From the NCBI GenBank assembly GCA_958298945.1, contig OY282606.1, forward strand, positions 76,867,622 to 76,931,621: 64,000 bases of DNA. Direction: 5' to 3'. The translations under genes were made by a program, and so were the position numbers. The DNA is from Atherix ibis. Its lineage: Eukaryota > Arthropoda > Insecta > Diptera > Athericidae. The notes beneath the pieces are model-generated. The model ran no database searches and was not told the origin of the DNA. It saw only the letters and a program-made list of their open reading frames with translations. This document shows positions 39,001 to 51,053 of the stretch, one piece after another; position 1 is the first letter of the stretch, and each line of letters begins with the position of its first letter.

Positions 39001-39079
39001 TGCTAAAATGGTAACTTTCAAACCTGCACTTCCAAACAAATAATTCCAAAGAGCTCTCAAATATCTTTGCGTTATGCGC
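36021..39079. other. AT-rich non-coding stretch
   Basis: Nothing recognised. A-rich on the plus strand at about 36150-37000 and T-rich at about 37300-38300. The frame at 38822-39043 (plus) is unassigned. Confidence 0.5.
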
Positions 39080-39870
39080 TGTTATTTCGCAGGGCAGTAT
39101 ACTTGGACATATCTTTTATAACATATACACACCCTATATTCTAATTAGTCCTACTTCCTTCTCTGTTATATATTCGTGTGATATGGTCTGCCTCTGATAT
39201 AGAAAAATAACCAATGCGCTTCCGAAATTCTCCAAATCCAAATTATTCAGAATGAGTTTACCAAGTACACAGTCAAAGAGATCGAACGCAAATGTGTCCA
39301 TGCATCTTTTACTCACAGCCACAAGCCATGTCAATCAATATATCTTAATGACAGTGCTAAGGACCAAAGTCAGACAAAAAGCTTGATTTAGAACCTCTTC
39401 ATAAGACCTTAAAAAATATACCGCCAATTACTTGGACTTCTAGATAAACGTTCTAGACTCAAAATAGACAGCAAAGAACTTTTAGAAAATGCCCTACTGC
39501 AACCAATATGTAACTAATCCCTATAATTAAAAATACTGCGTAAAATTGTCGATGTTCCCTTTAATGTTCACAATAGTGTCATTCATCGTGATATTTACGT
39601 CCCATTCGTTCGTGATATGGCTATGTCTCGTTATAAAAAATTTCCGTCTCGTATCTCTATTTACACTTATCTCCTTGTTTAAGAGTTTTCCTATACTTCT
39701 TTTCCTAGAAACACCATTAAAAACTTAAAAGAAAAAATGACTCCGCGATTTCCTTAAAATACCAAACCTTAACTTATATGCACAAATGTACACGTAAGCA
39801 GGAGAAACTTCGATGGGTATTACGCCTCATAGCTCTATCACATAATAATGATTGTGATACTGTTTTAGTT
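39080..39870 (+). pseudogene. Jockey-like non-LTR retrotransposon fragment
   Basis: Begins at VISQGSILGHIFYNIYT (polymerase motif B), directly at the PQGS block. After decay it reads RQLLGLLDKRSRLKIDSKELL, LRKIVDVPFNVHNSVIHRDI and VPFVRD, the C-terminal region, then LETPLKTLKRK and a CGCGATTTCCTTAAAATACC end followed by CGATGGGTATTACGCC. This matches the other two Jockey-like fragments block by block. The polymerase catalytic YADD region is unreadable. The 5' part is missing. Frame changes and stops throughout. Confidence 0.75.
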
Positions 39871-40342
39871 GTAGATATCTCTATCTAAAAAATATTTTTA
39901 AAAAAATTCACAAATCCAACAATGAAGGTGTGAGTTTGTAAAATCTATTCGGGTTGATAATACCGCTTTCTAAAATAGAAAAAAGTTTTATTGCAAATAT
40001 TTTCTGCCACGTGATCTTCTTATTCTGAAGATATTCTTATTAAAAGATAAAGAAAGATCATAAAGAATCAGTTCAAATCGATTGGAAATTGATGTACTAA
40101 TTTTTATATTAAATAGTTATTTTGGCTATCATAATGCACCCTTAAATACTTGGTAACTATTATCTAGTCGGAAAAGTTAAGAAACACTTTTATTACAGTT
40201 GGCAATTATTCATTTTTGGAATTACTAAAAATATTCTCTTCTAAGTTATTATTATTTCACAGTTGATTGTATTACCTTTATTTTTTAAGAAATTTGTTCA
40301 TTTTGTTTATTTTTTACAGATTCTATTGTACAATAATTGAAG
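39871..40342. other. non-coding stretch between a LINE fragment and a mariner remnant
   Basis: No feature recognised. The outer mariner's left end should lie here, but I could not identify an inverted repeat. Confidence 0.5.
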
Positions 40343-40594
40343 ATGGAAAACTAAACTTTTCATTATCGGCATATTTTATTACTTTACTACCAAAAAGGGA
40401 AGAGGAAAGGAAAGCTTGTGGAAAGTTGCATAAAGTTTCCGGTGGTAATGTCTTATGAGAACGATATTGTCAGTGATGAGTGACGAAATTTCATGCTGGT
40501 GACTTTGATATTAACAACGTCTCTCAGTCAGGAAGGCCAGCCAAGATTGATGACGACCAAATAAAGGCATTCATTATGTCAAACCACCGTTATA

Positions 40595-40618
40595 CGAGGG
40601 TCGTTCAATAAGTCCTTA
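40595..40618 (+). repeat. left terminal inverted repeat of the nested mariner
   Basis: Exact reverse complement of 41861-41884. Preceded by TA. Confidence 0.97.
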
Positions 40619-40662
40619 AAAAAAAAGGAGAAAAACTGTTTTAAAAAAAAAATTTTTTTTAT

Positions 40663-41712
40663 TTATTTTTCATTATAATCTCCTTCTAGCTTTATCCACT
40701 TTTCCAACCGTTTTTCCAAAATTTTTATCCCGTCCAAAAAATAGGATTTCGGAAGTTCTACAAAATACTCATCCGTTTGAGCAATGACGTCCTCATTGGA
40801 AGTGAACCGTCGTCCGCCAAGCCATTTCTTCAGATTGGGGAAAGAAAATAGTCACTCGGGGCCAAATCTGGTGAATAAGCGGGATGCTACAACAATTCCA
40901 TTCTCAATTCTACAATTTTGGCCATGGAAACAGCGCAGGTGTGCACACGCGCATTGTCCTGATGCAAGAGGACTTTTTTCTTCTTCAGATGGGGGCGTTT
41001 CTCTTTGATTTCCTCGCTCAACCGTTGCAATAACGACGCGTAATACGCTCCTGTTATTGTTTTTCCTTTTTCCAAGTAGTCGATAAAAATGATGCCCTGC
41101 GAAAACCAAAAGACCGTGGCCATCACCTTGCCGGCCGATGGCACAGTTTTTGCCTTCTTCGGAGCCCGTTCACCCTTGAAAATCCACTGTGATAACTGTC
41201 TCCTCGTTTCTGGAGTTTAGTAGTGTATCCAGGTTTCGTCCACAGTGACATATCGACGAAGGAATTCGGCAGGATTGCGATGAAAGAGTGCCAACATAGC
41301 CTCAGAGTCCACTGCACGATTGCGCTTATTCTCCTCTGAGAGCAAACGCGGCACCCATCTTGCCGAAATTTTTTTCACAGACAATTTTTCATGCAAAATT
41401 GAAGCAACTGTACCTTGTGATATGCCCGTGGCCTCAACTAATTCGCGCACTTTAATTCGCCGATCGTTCAAAATCAGATCGTGGATTTTGTCGATGATTT
41501 CAGGAGTAGACACCTCAACTGGGCGTCCTGAACGATGTTCATCTTTTGTGGATGAACGGCCACGTTTAAATTCATTCACCCAATTGTAAACCGTCGCAAA
41601 CACAGGTGCAGATGTGCCATGAACTGCATCCAACTCGGCTTTGATTTCTTTCGGGCTTAAGCCTTTCAAATGGAGATGTTTGATGACAGCTCTAAGACTC
41701 GCTTTTTTCCAT
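40663..41712 (-). pseudogene. mariner transposase (DD34D) with a few lesions
   Basis: Transposase of the nested element, from the ATG at 41712 to TAA at 40663-40665 (1050 bp, normal length). The DNA-binding half reads AVIKHLHLKGLSPKEIKAEL and onward. The catalytic half has VTVDETWIHY (first D), LHQDNARVHTCAV (second D) and HPAYSPDLAPSDYF (third D), with 34 residues between the last two. Lesions: one extra base around codon 6, a stop right after WIHY at about 41217-41219, a stop in place of the proline before HPAYSPD near 40885, and one base missing in a T run near 40848. The middle of the gene is intact over 150 codons (41217-41669). By family resemblance it belongs with the irritans/vertumnana-type mariners and is related to, but distinct from, the 17.7-kb copy. 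Confidence 0.93.
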
Positions 41713-41860
41713 TGTTATGCAAAAATAAATGTCGTTAACTTTAATCGACGATAGAAATTGACTTACGCTATGGATCGAGCTGACAGCTTTGCTGCCGATA
41801 ATGTGACTTACAAATAAAAAAATCTTTACCGACACTACGAGCGCAATTTCTTGAATTTTC

Positions 41861-41884
41861 TAAGGACTTATTGAACGACCCTCG
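41861..41884 (-). repeat. right terminal inverted repeat of the nested mariner
   Basis: Exact reverse complement of 40595-40618. Followed by TA. Confidence 0.97.
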
Positions 41885-42568
41885 TACTATACGAGGGTTT
41901 ACAGAAAAACTAAACGTCCATCATTGAACTATCCATAAATAGCTGAAGAAGCTGTTAACATTTAGGCTCCTCATGAATTCAAAGAAGTTAATTTGCTGGC
42001 ACTTATATACATCTGCGACATGCTCATTAAATGTGATCAAAGCGATCCTTTTTGAAGGAATTAATAACTGATGATGAGAAAAGTATCGTTCACAACTATG
42101 TGGTGAGCAAACGGTTTTCGTCTCCGTGCAATAATCCTCTTCGAACGATTTCGAAAGCAGACATTCATCAGAGGAAGGTTATACTCTTAGTGTGGAGGAT
42201 TTTGAAGGCGTCGCGTTTTTTGAGCTTGTACCAAGAAAAAAGTGTACTATCACGAATCCATCATCCAAGAACGTCCAAAACAACAATGTTAGATCATAAA
42301 CGAGTTTGATCCCCCATCAGAAAATATTGGAACTTGAATGATATCTGTTGCCACACCCAGCATAATCCCCTAACCTGGCGCCATCATATTTACACTTGTT
42401 TCACTTTGTTCAAAACTCCTTGCTTTAAATGCAGATGAGTCTGCGAACACGAATCTTGTTCAGTTCTTCGCCGATAAAGACAGATCCTTCTATGAACGAG
42501 AAATTATGAAGATCGCTAAAAGATGGCAAAATTTTATCGAGCAAAATGGACAATATATTATTGAATAG

Positions 42569-43778
42569 AGAAAATGTGTCATAACAGTTCAAACAACTAA
42601 AAAGGTTAAGAGTCTGATTAAATAACAAAAAGCTTAATAAAGCAAAAGACAAAACAAGCACGGAATTGTATAAATAATTTCTAGTAGCGATTGCATTGTA
42701 ATAGTTATTATTTTAAATATTAAAATGATATCACATTTAAAAATTAAGAGTTTGTAAATTAAAATACGCTTGAAACTATAGTTGAATTTTAGTACATGAT
42801 AAGAACTTAGTATTTTATTAATGAAAGAATTTTTAGTACTAATTTGTAGTTGAAGTATACATGATTTGGAAAATAATACGGTGCAAATCCACAAATTATT
42901 TCTTCGAATACAAATTCCAAAATAAATTTATAAAAACAATTATTTCACATGATAGGAATTATATAGATTTACTATTTCATGTAGTCTAACATGAAGATAC
43001 ACATCCCTAATACAACATATATGTTCGCTTCTGTTTTGCATTTAATGAAAAAAAAGGCAACTGCATCTATAAAAAAAGGCAACTAATCAGTCCACAAAGT
43101 AGTCCGTCAAAAATCTGAGGACTTGCTCCAGAGTTCTAAAGCTTATTTCAGTTGTTCATTTATAATTTTCGCCAATATTATAGACTTCTTCATGTTTAAG
43201 AAGGCTTTTATATTTTTTTCTTCAACCTTTTATTGCACTTATATTCGACTAATTTTAATGTCTGTCATTAAATTTATATCATTCATAACACTTCTAGCCT
43301 TTTTTGTAGGTATTATTTTAACTGATCTTTCAATTATCTAATATTCTTTAAGAGTTCCAACACACTTTCTTTAACGATCTTTTACCTTTTAGAACTTAAT
43401 TAGAATATGTACTTTTTCGTATTTCTAAACTAAAAATCTTACTGCTTGAGCTAAAATATACAAACTGAAATTATTTTTACATTCCTATAAAACAAATTGA
43501 CAAAAGTACCATCAAGTGGCGATGAAAAGTTATAAAATTAGCTTTTCATTTTTAATGTGAATTTGACTTTTTAATATAAAGGATTCTTCAATAGGGGTAA
43601 TAATTTTTTTAAATGGACCTTGTGGCCATTTGAAAATATATTATATTTTTGTGAGGCAGTTTCTTCTTTTGGTGTAATGATTCTTTCAAATATTTCGATT
43701 AAAGAAGAATGTCCAACCAGTTATATTCAGTAAAGTTTACTTTTTATTCATGGAAAGATGCTTGTACACGCTTCAAAA
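42569..43778. other. non-coding stretch
   Basis: No gene or element recognised. The right end of the outer mariner should be near 42570-42650, but no partner repeat was identified. Confidence 0.5.
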
Positions 43779-44552
43779 ATGTTTAGAAATCATCCAATTT
43801 TTTTATTAAAATAATTGTTTTTTATTGCAACTTATCGTCCATTTCTTCCAATTTATGGTCATTATAACTGGTCTAGTTTGCTTGGTATGCATCGAACTGT
43901 AGGAAATTTTGAACGCAATCTTTCTTTAGACAATGTTTGCCAGATAATGTGCATTTTCGTCTCTCTGCATGAGTAAATAAAAAAACTGCCGAAACTGAGT
44001 TAAAGCCAATCCACAAGTTATTCATGAGCAACCTTTACATTTCTAAAAAGTAATTATTTGTTGACTTTTATGGCACCAGGGCATCATGGGTCCTTCTCAT
44101 ATTCAAAATGAGGAAGGAGTCGCCGTTACAGTCAATCGTGAGCGGTACAGATAAATGACAACGAACTTTTTCTAAACTGAATTGGAAGATATTGCTTTAG
44201 CAAATAAGTGGCTTCAACAAAACACGGCTATGTCCCACACAACCCATGCCACAATCGGTTTATTACGGAAAAAGTTTAGCTGGTTGATAATTTTAAGAAA
44301 TACAGATGTTGGATGGCCTCCAAGAAGTTGTTATATAACACCTTTGGGCTTTTTTTATGGGCCTATTTGAAGTCACTAACCTATGTCAATACATCAGCAA
44401 CCATTAATAAATTAAAATTGATTATTGAACACCAAATACATGATATTAGGCCGAATTTGTTGTACAATGTTTTCGAAAATTAGAACCATCGTATACGGTT
44501 TTGTAAACGGAGCAGACACGGCCAATTGAATAATGTTATTTTCAGAACATAA
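43779..44552 (+). pseudogene. DD41D-type Tc1/mariner transposase with internal deletion
   Basis: Starts with an ATG at 43779-43781 in the same context as the 51.6-kb element (ATGTTTARAAAT) and ends with KRSRHGQLNNVIFRT and TAA at 44550-44552, as that element does. The middle is deleted: after the HTH-like start it jumps to ANPQVIHEQPLHF, past the first catalytic aspartate. It then reads IMGPSHIQNEEGVAVTVNRE and an intact 62-codon frame at 44182-44370. That frame carries the second and third catalytic positions exactly 41 residues apart, but both are mutated: QQDGAT has become QQNTAM, and TPLD has become TPLG. The spacing is direct support for placing the 28.3, 43.8 and 51.5 kb copies in a DD41D-type group. 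Inactive. Confidence 0.78.
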
Positions 44553-47372
44553 TTGGATTAATTATGCTTCAAAAATAAAATAATAAATTTTGCTCTATCA
44601 CATTTTATTTTTGCTTTATTAAAACATTTATTTTTTATTTATTTTTTTTAGTAAAAAATTATTTTTTTAAATTTATTTTAAAGATGATTTGATAAGAAAA
44701 GTTATTATTAATATTCTTTTTTATTACAATATCACCTTTAAACTAATATGCGTTTTTGCTTCAAATATAATACCACCATAACTATGGAACTTAAGCACTT
44801 AGCATACAATTTAATAATAAATTTTCTGGACCAAAAAAAAAAATATATTGAGGAAAATACCAAAAAGACCAACTATTTTCTTAATAATCTGATATTTTTA
44901 GGTCAAACTATAAATTGATATTTTCACTGAATATTTTATGGATTGAATAATACTAAAAAAAAACAAAATAAATTCAAGATACCAAGCACCAAAACAATGT
45001 CAACTAATTGAGATATTTTGTTTATAAAGATAGATTTTTTATATGAGATATGTGTTTTGTGAGGAAAAATAAATAAATTATGCCTCAGTAACAGGTAATA
45101 CTCATAACAGACGAGGCAAAGATAAAACTATTTTTTATCGAATATGGCAGACAACCTTGGATAGTTGGAAATATGCACTTTTCCGATGTTTTCTCAGCGT
45201 TGAGATTTTATTTTTGTTTTTGGAGAAAATGAAATTTTAACGATACTGCAATGAATCCGGTTGGCCCCCCAAAACTTAGCTATTTTACGATTACACCAGA
45301 CAAGATACCATTTAAAGCGCATAGTTTAAGTTTAGATATCGCATGAAAAACTCAAAGTTTAAATTTTTTTTAGTATTTCTTTTCACACGCACTAAAAATG
45401 GAGAATTTATTGCCTTAAATTATTAAAGTTTGGATCTCTTTTCAAGTATTTTCTCCTCTATAAATAAGATCTAGCTAATCGGCTTAGTTTTTTCGCTATA
45501 AAAAGGGAAGGTAACGTAAAGAGTCACTAAATATCTGTAGATTAGGCAATAGACATTGAATAGATATACCTTTTCATTTTTTTACTAATGGGGAGACCCC
45601 AAAAACTGATACTATGAGACGATATGCACTTGTAACTTTTTCCAAATATTCGAAAAAAGGCTTACAATTGGAGGCGGATAACCAAAAGCTGAAGATATTT
45701 TTCTTGTTTTTTATTTGTTTTTTTTTCTTCTTTTAAATTTGTGATCATATAACGCATCGTATACTTTTAATGCCTTACGTGAGATCAGTTTGTCTGTATA
45801 TTTTTTGGAAATATTTTTCGTTTTATTATTTTTAACCAAAAAAAAAACCTTATACTAATCAGTATAATCTACGCAATAGAGGAACCAGTATTTTAGTATT
45901 TTCTGTTAGTTTCTGGATATATCTTTTGATAGAAAAACAGAAAAACTACGAACAAATTTTGAAATATCTCCAAAACTTGTTGCACGATCGATAGAAAAAT
46001 ATTGTTTGGACTGTTGGCAGTAAGTTTCAATTTCAAGACATGCCAACAAGATAAGGCATACCAAGTAACGGGTTAGGGTATATTACCACTAGCATCTTAA
46101 GATTTACTACTAATCTCAGGGCAAATGATAAAATGATATTTTTTTTTTCCTGTTGGCTGTTAATCAATTTAGCTTTTTTGTTATTATTATTTTTTTTTTT
46201 TGGTATTTTCGATATACACATACATAAATGGTATGATATGGTGGATTAGTTTTGATTAAAATTTGGCTGGATTCATTTGATTTGATATTTGGTTTTAGAT
46301 ATTTTTATATTTATCAGCTTTCTCTAGCGGGACATTTTTTTGACAATATCATAAATACCTAATATATTAGTTTAGTTTCTATTTTTATATCAACTGCATT
46401 TTAAATCTCCTGAAACCGAAAAGTTTATAAAGCCTAGAAGATAATTTTTAATATTGTGACTATTAAAAAACTATTGTATTTAGAAGCGAGACTGAATATT
46501 AAAGTATAATTCCTTTTTGTACTATATCTAAAAAGAGATGTTTGTTGACATATATTTTTTACTTTTTCTCACATTTCTGATATGGATAATATTTTTATAA
46601 TCACTTAATATCATAGATTCACAAATAAAAACAATGTTTTTATAGAAACGGATAATATTATAATTATTATCATATAAAGAAGAAAAAAAAAATCACAATT
46701 TGTAGATATTTTTTGAAAAAAAAAAATTAAAATAACATAAAATAATCTTAGAAAATTTATTTAAAAGAAGTAGCTTCAAGTTTCAAGAGATAGGCCCAGG
46801 TACGGACGATGGCTGAACATAGGCTAAATATTTTTTTACAAATACCTATTATAAAGATACATTAATAAAAATACTGATCATTGTTTTAAAGCGTTTCACT
46901 AACTTTTCAATATAAAATCGAACTCTATACAGTTGCAAGACATTTGTCAAAAGTGTCTAAAAGGAGTAAGTAACTCATACACTCTCAAGATACTTTTATA
47001 AAAATATAAATTAAGATTTTAAAAGTTCTCAAAAATTATCAGTAAATATAAAGATCAATACTTCAAGCGCTATCAAGTAGGTTTTCGATAGAAAATTTAA
47101 TTCAAGAAATATTTAAGGAAATAATTTACATCCAACCGAAAGGGATCTCAAAGATTTTCAGCTAAAAAATTGAACTAAACAAATCTTCTTTAGAATGCAT
47201 TTACTCCTAATATGAAAATATAAATAAAAACTGAATAGTTTTTCAAAGTTGTTCAGATTCAATTTCGAATTCGAAGGTTCAACGCAAAATGGTTCCGTAA
47301 AAATAAAGATCAAGCCTTGATAGGGTTTTATAGACATTAGAAAGTCAAATTGAGCAGAATGAAAGCATCGTA
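44553..47372. other. AT-rich non-coding stretch
   Basis: Nothing recognised. Long T-rich runs near 45700-45850 and 46130-46200. Confidence 0.5.
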
Positions 47373-47376
47373 CGTA

Positions 47377-47404
47377 TGAATGCAAAAGTTATAACCGTTT
47401 TTTA
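47377..47404 (+). repeat. left terminal inverted repeat of the 47.4-kb mariner
   Basis: 27 of 28 bases complementary to 48464-48491. Confidence 0.92.
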
Positions 47405-48314
47405 CATATCCAATTAAACACTTTTTTCTTATAACCTTCTCCAATCTTTCTATCAACTTATTAATACCATTAGTGTAAAATTCCGTGGATTTTGATGCGA
47501 AAAATGTAGGAAGAGATGTTTTTACCTGCTCTAGTGTATTAAATTTTTTATCATTTAAAAAATTTTGCAGTGATCGGAATAAATGAAAATTCGGAAGGAG
47601 CAAGATCCTGAAAATACGGTGGATGCTTGATAACACCCCAATTCAACTCATTTAGCTTGTGTTGGGTCATCATAGCCACATGTTGTCGCGCGTTGTCGTG
47701 ATGAAACACTACCCCTTTTCTGTTTACCAATTCTGGTCTATCTTTTTGAAGGGCGATGTTCAATTTGGGTAATTTCTGACAATATAATTCTGCGGAACGC
47801 AATCCCAAGAGTTCAAAATACACAATACCCTTACAATCCCACCAAACACAAAGCATAACTTTTTTTGATAGATTTCGGCTTTCGAAGTTGTTAATGGGGC
47901 TTGTCCAGGTATAGCCCAATTTCTTTTTCTTGTCACGTTATTGTACACGACCCATTCCTCATCTCCCGTTACCAAACAATGCAAAAAAAGTTCATGTTTT
48001 TGTCTCGCACTCAAAGCAACGCACGTTGAAACACGATACAACAAATTGGCAGCCGACAATTGATCAGGTGGATTGGTGTCAATTATGACTTTTAACTTGT
48101 CGTTACCAGACTTCAATGGCCGCCCGGTACGTGGTTTATAAATTAGTGAAAAATATCTAGATCGGAATTTTGTAAACCATCTTTTTACCTGTCAAACTTT
48201 GATGACATCTGCTCCATACACCTCGCAAATGTTTTTGGTTACCACACTCGCGGTATTGTCTTTACGGAATTCATAAAGTAAACAATGACGTAAATGCACT
48301 TTATCGACCGACAT
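47405..48314 (-). pseudogene. mariner transposase (mellifera/mauritiana-like), deleted and frameshifted
   Basis: The start is probably the ATG at 48312-48314 (MSVDKVHLRHCLLYEFRKDN, the canonical N-terminus). Then come WFTKFRSRYF and a GRPLKSGNDKLKVIIDTNP block. The second helix-turn-helix (about 35 residues expected) is missing. LVTGDEEWVVYNN carries the first D, MLCVWWDCKGIVYFELL follows after a frame change near 47860, and GVVFHHDNARQHVAMM carries the second D. At the third site the sequence reads DLAPSEF 34 residues later. The E arises because one extra base also shifts the frame; the next frame continues FHLFRSLQNFLNDKKFN. The C-terminus runs to FYTNGINKLIERLEKVI and is then cut short at the terminal repeat. 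Inactive. Confidence 0.88.
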
Positions 48315-48463
48315 TTTGAAAAAACACAAGGGCTCTTCACTGTACTCTGGCCAGGCCAAAACTGAATAGAAAGTAGAGGGAAAGCATCCTTTATATAATG
48401 GAATCAATTAAAAGAAGATACTATTCATCATTTCTGAAGAAATAATTTTTTAACCTAGGATCA

Positions 48464-48491
48464 TAAAAAACGGTCATAACTTTTGCATTCA
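48464..48491 (-). repeat. right terminal inverted repeat of the 47.4-kb mariner
   Basis: Partner of 47377-47404. TGAATGCAAAAG core. Confidence 0.92.
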
Positions 48492-48498
48492 CCCAATA

Positions 48499-51021
48499 TT
48501 TTGTAAATATAAACAATTTTCTAAAAAAATTTCCTCTGTAGTCATTGCTCTCATGGACTATCTGCAAAAAGGGGTTAAGTCCTTGAACTGAACTAAAATT
48601 TCTAAGATAGACCTGCAAAAATTTCTTCATCAAAATAAAAAACTAATCTTTGAGTTCAACATGCGAAAAAAACAAATTTAAAAAAATTAAATCTATTCAA
48701 AATTTATGAGCAACTTTATAAAGAGTAAATCGCTATGAACAAACTAAAGTTTTTTTTTGGCGACAATTTAAATCCCAATAAAAAATTTATATAATCATAA
48801 ATAATCTAAATTTAAAACCACATTATCGTCGACTATTTTGGATTTTTAACCATTAAATAATATTCCTACAAGTATTCACCCGCACATTTATATTAGGTTA
48901 CATCGAAAGATGTACAATTTTGAATGTTGCATTTTTGTTTTAATTATTTAGAAAATACCTACGATTTTATTTGATGATATTTGTTTTTTGTTTTTGTTTT
49001 ATTTATTGTTTTTATGTATTGAAATGCTTAAATCAGTTGATACTAGCGCTTGCAAAAACCTATGCCACCTACAACTTATTTTTCGATATCTGCAAATGTG
49101 TGTTTGAATACTCAGAATGGCATCATGAACAATATTGGTAACTGTTAAAAAAAACTCATAATATTGAGTTGAGGTCTGAAAATAGATACAATATTATAGA
49201 AACAATATTTTCATATTTCTACTTTGTGTCAAATTTAAACATTTTCTACAAACGAGTGAATATTTCCATACCATCTACTGTCAACACCTGTGTACGTGTT
49301 CACCTGCGATGAAACCTTCGTTTCGATTCTACAGATTTTGTTATATTTTCGGATGAACTATTCCATCTACGAAGAGCAAAATTCAAAATCGAATCATTTC
49401 CATTCTATCCTCAATCTCTTCTCATATATTTTAACTTGGCTGCGTTATTATGCCCATATCTATGCCCATACCAATAATCATATGTGGCTCTAGTCCGACA
49501 TTAGATCCAAATGGAAATGAGCTTTTATGGAGCCAATTCGAAGATCGAATAAAATAATAATACAAGAAAATAGAAACAGGTTAATGGCTATAATATCTCA
49601 GCAGGCGGGTGTCTTTGCTTTAATTTGGAAAAATAATGTTTGTCTTTTCGACAAACTATCGTTCATGATCTTGTCCGGCAATAATTTGTTCCGAAAAAAG
49701 ATTTTACAAAAGTTGTGTTTTCTCTGATAGTTAATTTTTTATTCATCTTCGAAAGGTTTTTTCTTTCCTTTTCATTTTAAGATCTTCTATTTTAATTGGT
49801 TTGGATTTCTTCTATCCTATTTACTATTAGTTTATAATATTCAGTTGCTAAGTATATGTTAAGTAGTGGAGATATTTTTGTACAAATTTTTTTTTTATAC
49901 GAATACTAAAAACTCTATGGCAAAAGTTCATCCAGCTTAAGAGTACCGTCTTATCATAATCTCGACTAGCAAATCAATAGATTTGTTCTTGTCTTCAGAG
50001 AATTTATGGACCCTATTAAATCAACAGTTTTCTTTTCAGTTTAAATGAAAAAAAAAACATTATTAACTTTTCTTTATATTTGCCACCGCATAGCAGTCGA
50101 CTAGTTTTCCAAATGCTATATTTTATGTTTTCTTATCAAATGGCAAATATAATAATCTGAAGTTAAAATGAAAAAAATTATGTCTACCTTAATTAATTTA
50201 GTAATTTTTTTTATATATATTCCGATTTATTTAATTTGCTTATTATTATTTACTTTTTTCCATATGTATATTTTGTTTGTAGTGTATCCAAAACAGTTTG
50301 CTTACTTTCAACTTTGTTTTTATTTTATAGTTTTTTAATATAGTTGCTATTAGATTTTAATTTATGCGCCCAGATTTTGATAAAATCAAGTTAGGAATTT
50401 ACTATTTCCATTTTTTTTGTTGAAATTATAGCAGTTTTGGACTTAGTTTTTGAGAATTTCTTAGGTTTTTTTTAAATAAAATATTTCTTATTAAAATACA
50501 AATAAAACTAAACAATTTATAGAATATCATTAAGTCAGAATTTCTTCATATTTTCTTAGTAGCCAAAGCACTTTTACGCATATAACTTGAAAATTATTTT
50601 TTTGGCGAAATAATTTCTCCAAAAAAATTGATAATGAAAAGTAAATTTTTTTTCTTGATCAGAATTTGACAAAAATATATTGAAATAATCTTCATAGAAT
50701 CCTTTAAAAAATGCAATGAAAGCCCTTAAAAGTACGAAAAATTCGTCTAATAAATAATTGTGCATTTACCAATCCTTAAAGAACATGTTTAGTTATTGAG
50801 TTCGTTTATTAAAGAGAAAGTTACAGAGAAGAATTTCCGTAGTACACTAATTTTTGGCATTCTTTTTCATCCTTATTACTAAAGTCACGTCACTTATAAT
50901 TAGTATGATAAACTAATAGTTTACTATTCCTGAAAAATTTCGTTGCACGCAATACATTGACTGCAATATGAGTCAACAATTTCACATGAAGTGACTTTCC
51001 TTACATAAAATATAGTAATGA
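48499..51021. other. AT-rich non-coding stretch
   Basis: No gene recognised. An 18-base word CCTTATTACTRAAGTCAC occurs at 50871 and again at 51098, in the same orientation, on either side of the hairpin at 51022. Confidence 0.5.
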
Positions 51022-51053
51022 GAAATTTCTTATACTAAATTATAAGAAATTTC
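51022..51053. repeat. perfect 13-bp stem, 6-base loop hairpin
   Basis: GAAATTTCTTATA at 51022-51034 and its exact reverse complement at 51041-51053, loop CTAAAT. Confidence 0.8.

Larger units (their letters stand above)
40595..41884 (-). mobile_element. mariner element (1290 bp) nested in an older mariner
   Basis: The ends are 24-bp perfect inverted repeats: 40595-40618 (CGAGGGTCGTTCAATAAGTC...) is the exact reverse complement of 41861-41884. TA flanks both sides (40593-40594, 41885-41886). Removing the element and one TA restores a continuous reading frame in the surrounding transposase (N-H-R-Y-T-I-R-G-F-T), so the pre-insertion site is directly visible. The element is oriented opposite to its host gene. 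It is clearly younger than the host mariner: its ends are perfect, and its gene has few lesions. Confidence 0.96.
40343..42568 (+). pseudogene. older mariner transposase, interrupted by a second mariner
   Basis: This outer gene starts with the ATG at 40343-40345 (then FHYRHILLLYY in the next frame, the usual mariner N-terminus) and ends at TAG 42566-42568 after FIEQNGQYIIE. Before the insertion it reads FHAGDFDINNVSQSGRPAKIDDDQIKA and NHRYT. After the insertion it reads RGFTEKLNVHH-TIHK, then ICDMLIKCDQSDPF, LITDDEKSIVHNYVV (first D), LDHKRV (remnant of HDNARPH), and LLPHPA-SPNLAPS-LHLF, where the third D is lost. FFADKDRSFYEREIMKIAKRWQ leads to the end. Without the insert only about 934 bases remain of about 1040. 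The wording fits mellifera/mauritiana-type mariners, a different lineage from the insert. Inactive. Confidence 0.88.
47373..48496 (-). mobile_element. mariner element, internally deleted (about 1.12 kb), ends present
   Basis: The left end at 47377-47404 (TGAATGCAAAAGTTATAACC...) and the reverse complement of 48464-48491 agree at 27 of 28 bases. A TA lies outside each (47371-47372 and 48497-48498); the left tip has lost or changed a few bases next to the TA. The interior holds a mariner transposase read from right to left. The total is about 170 bp shorter than a standard 1.3-kb mariner because of coding deletions. The ends differ from those of the 17.7, 40.6 and 58.9 kb elements, so this is a separate lineage. 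Confidence 0.9.

Noticed and set aside
40784..41589. Plus-strand frames within the nested mariner
   Set aside because: Antisense shadows of the minus-strand transposase.
47551..47919. DD34E transposase variant (PSE at the third site)
   Set aside because: The E comes from a one-base insertion that also changes frame; the neighbouring frame continues FHLFRSLQ as in normal mariners, so this is decay, not a new catalytic triad.
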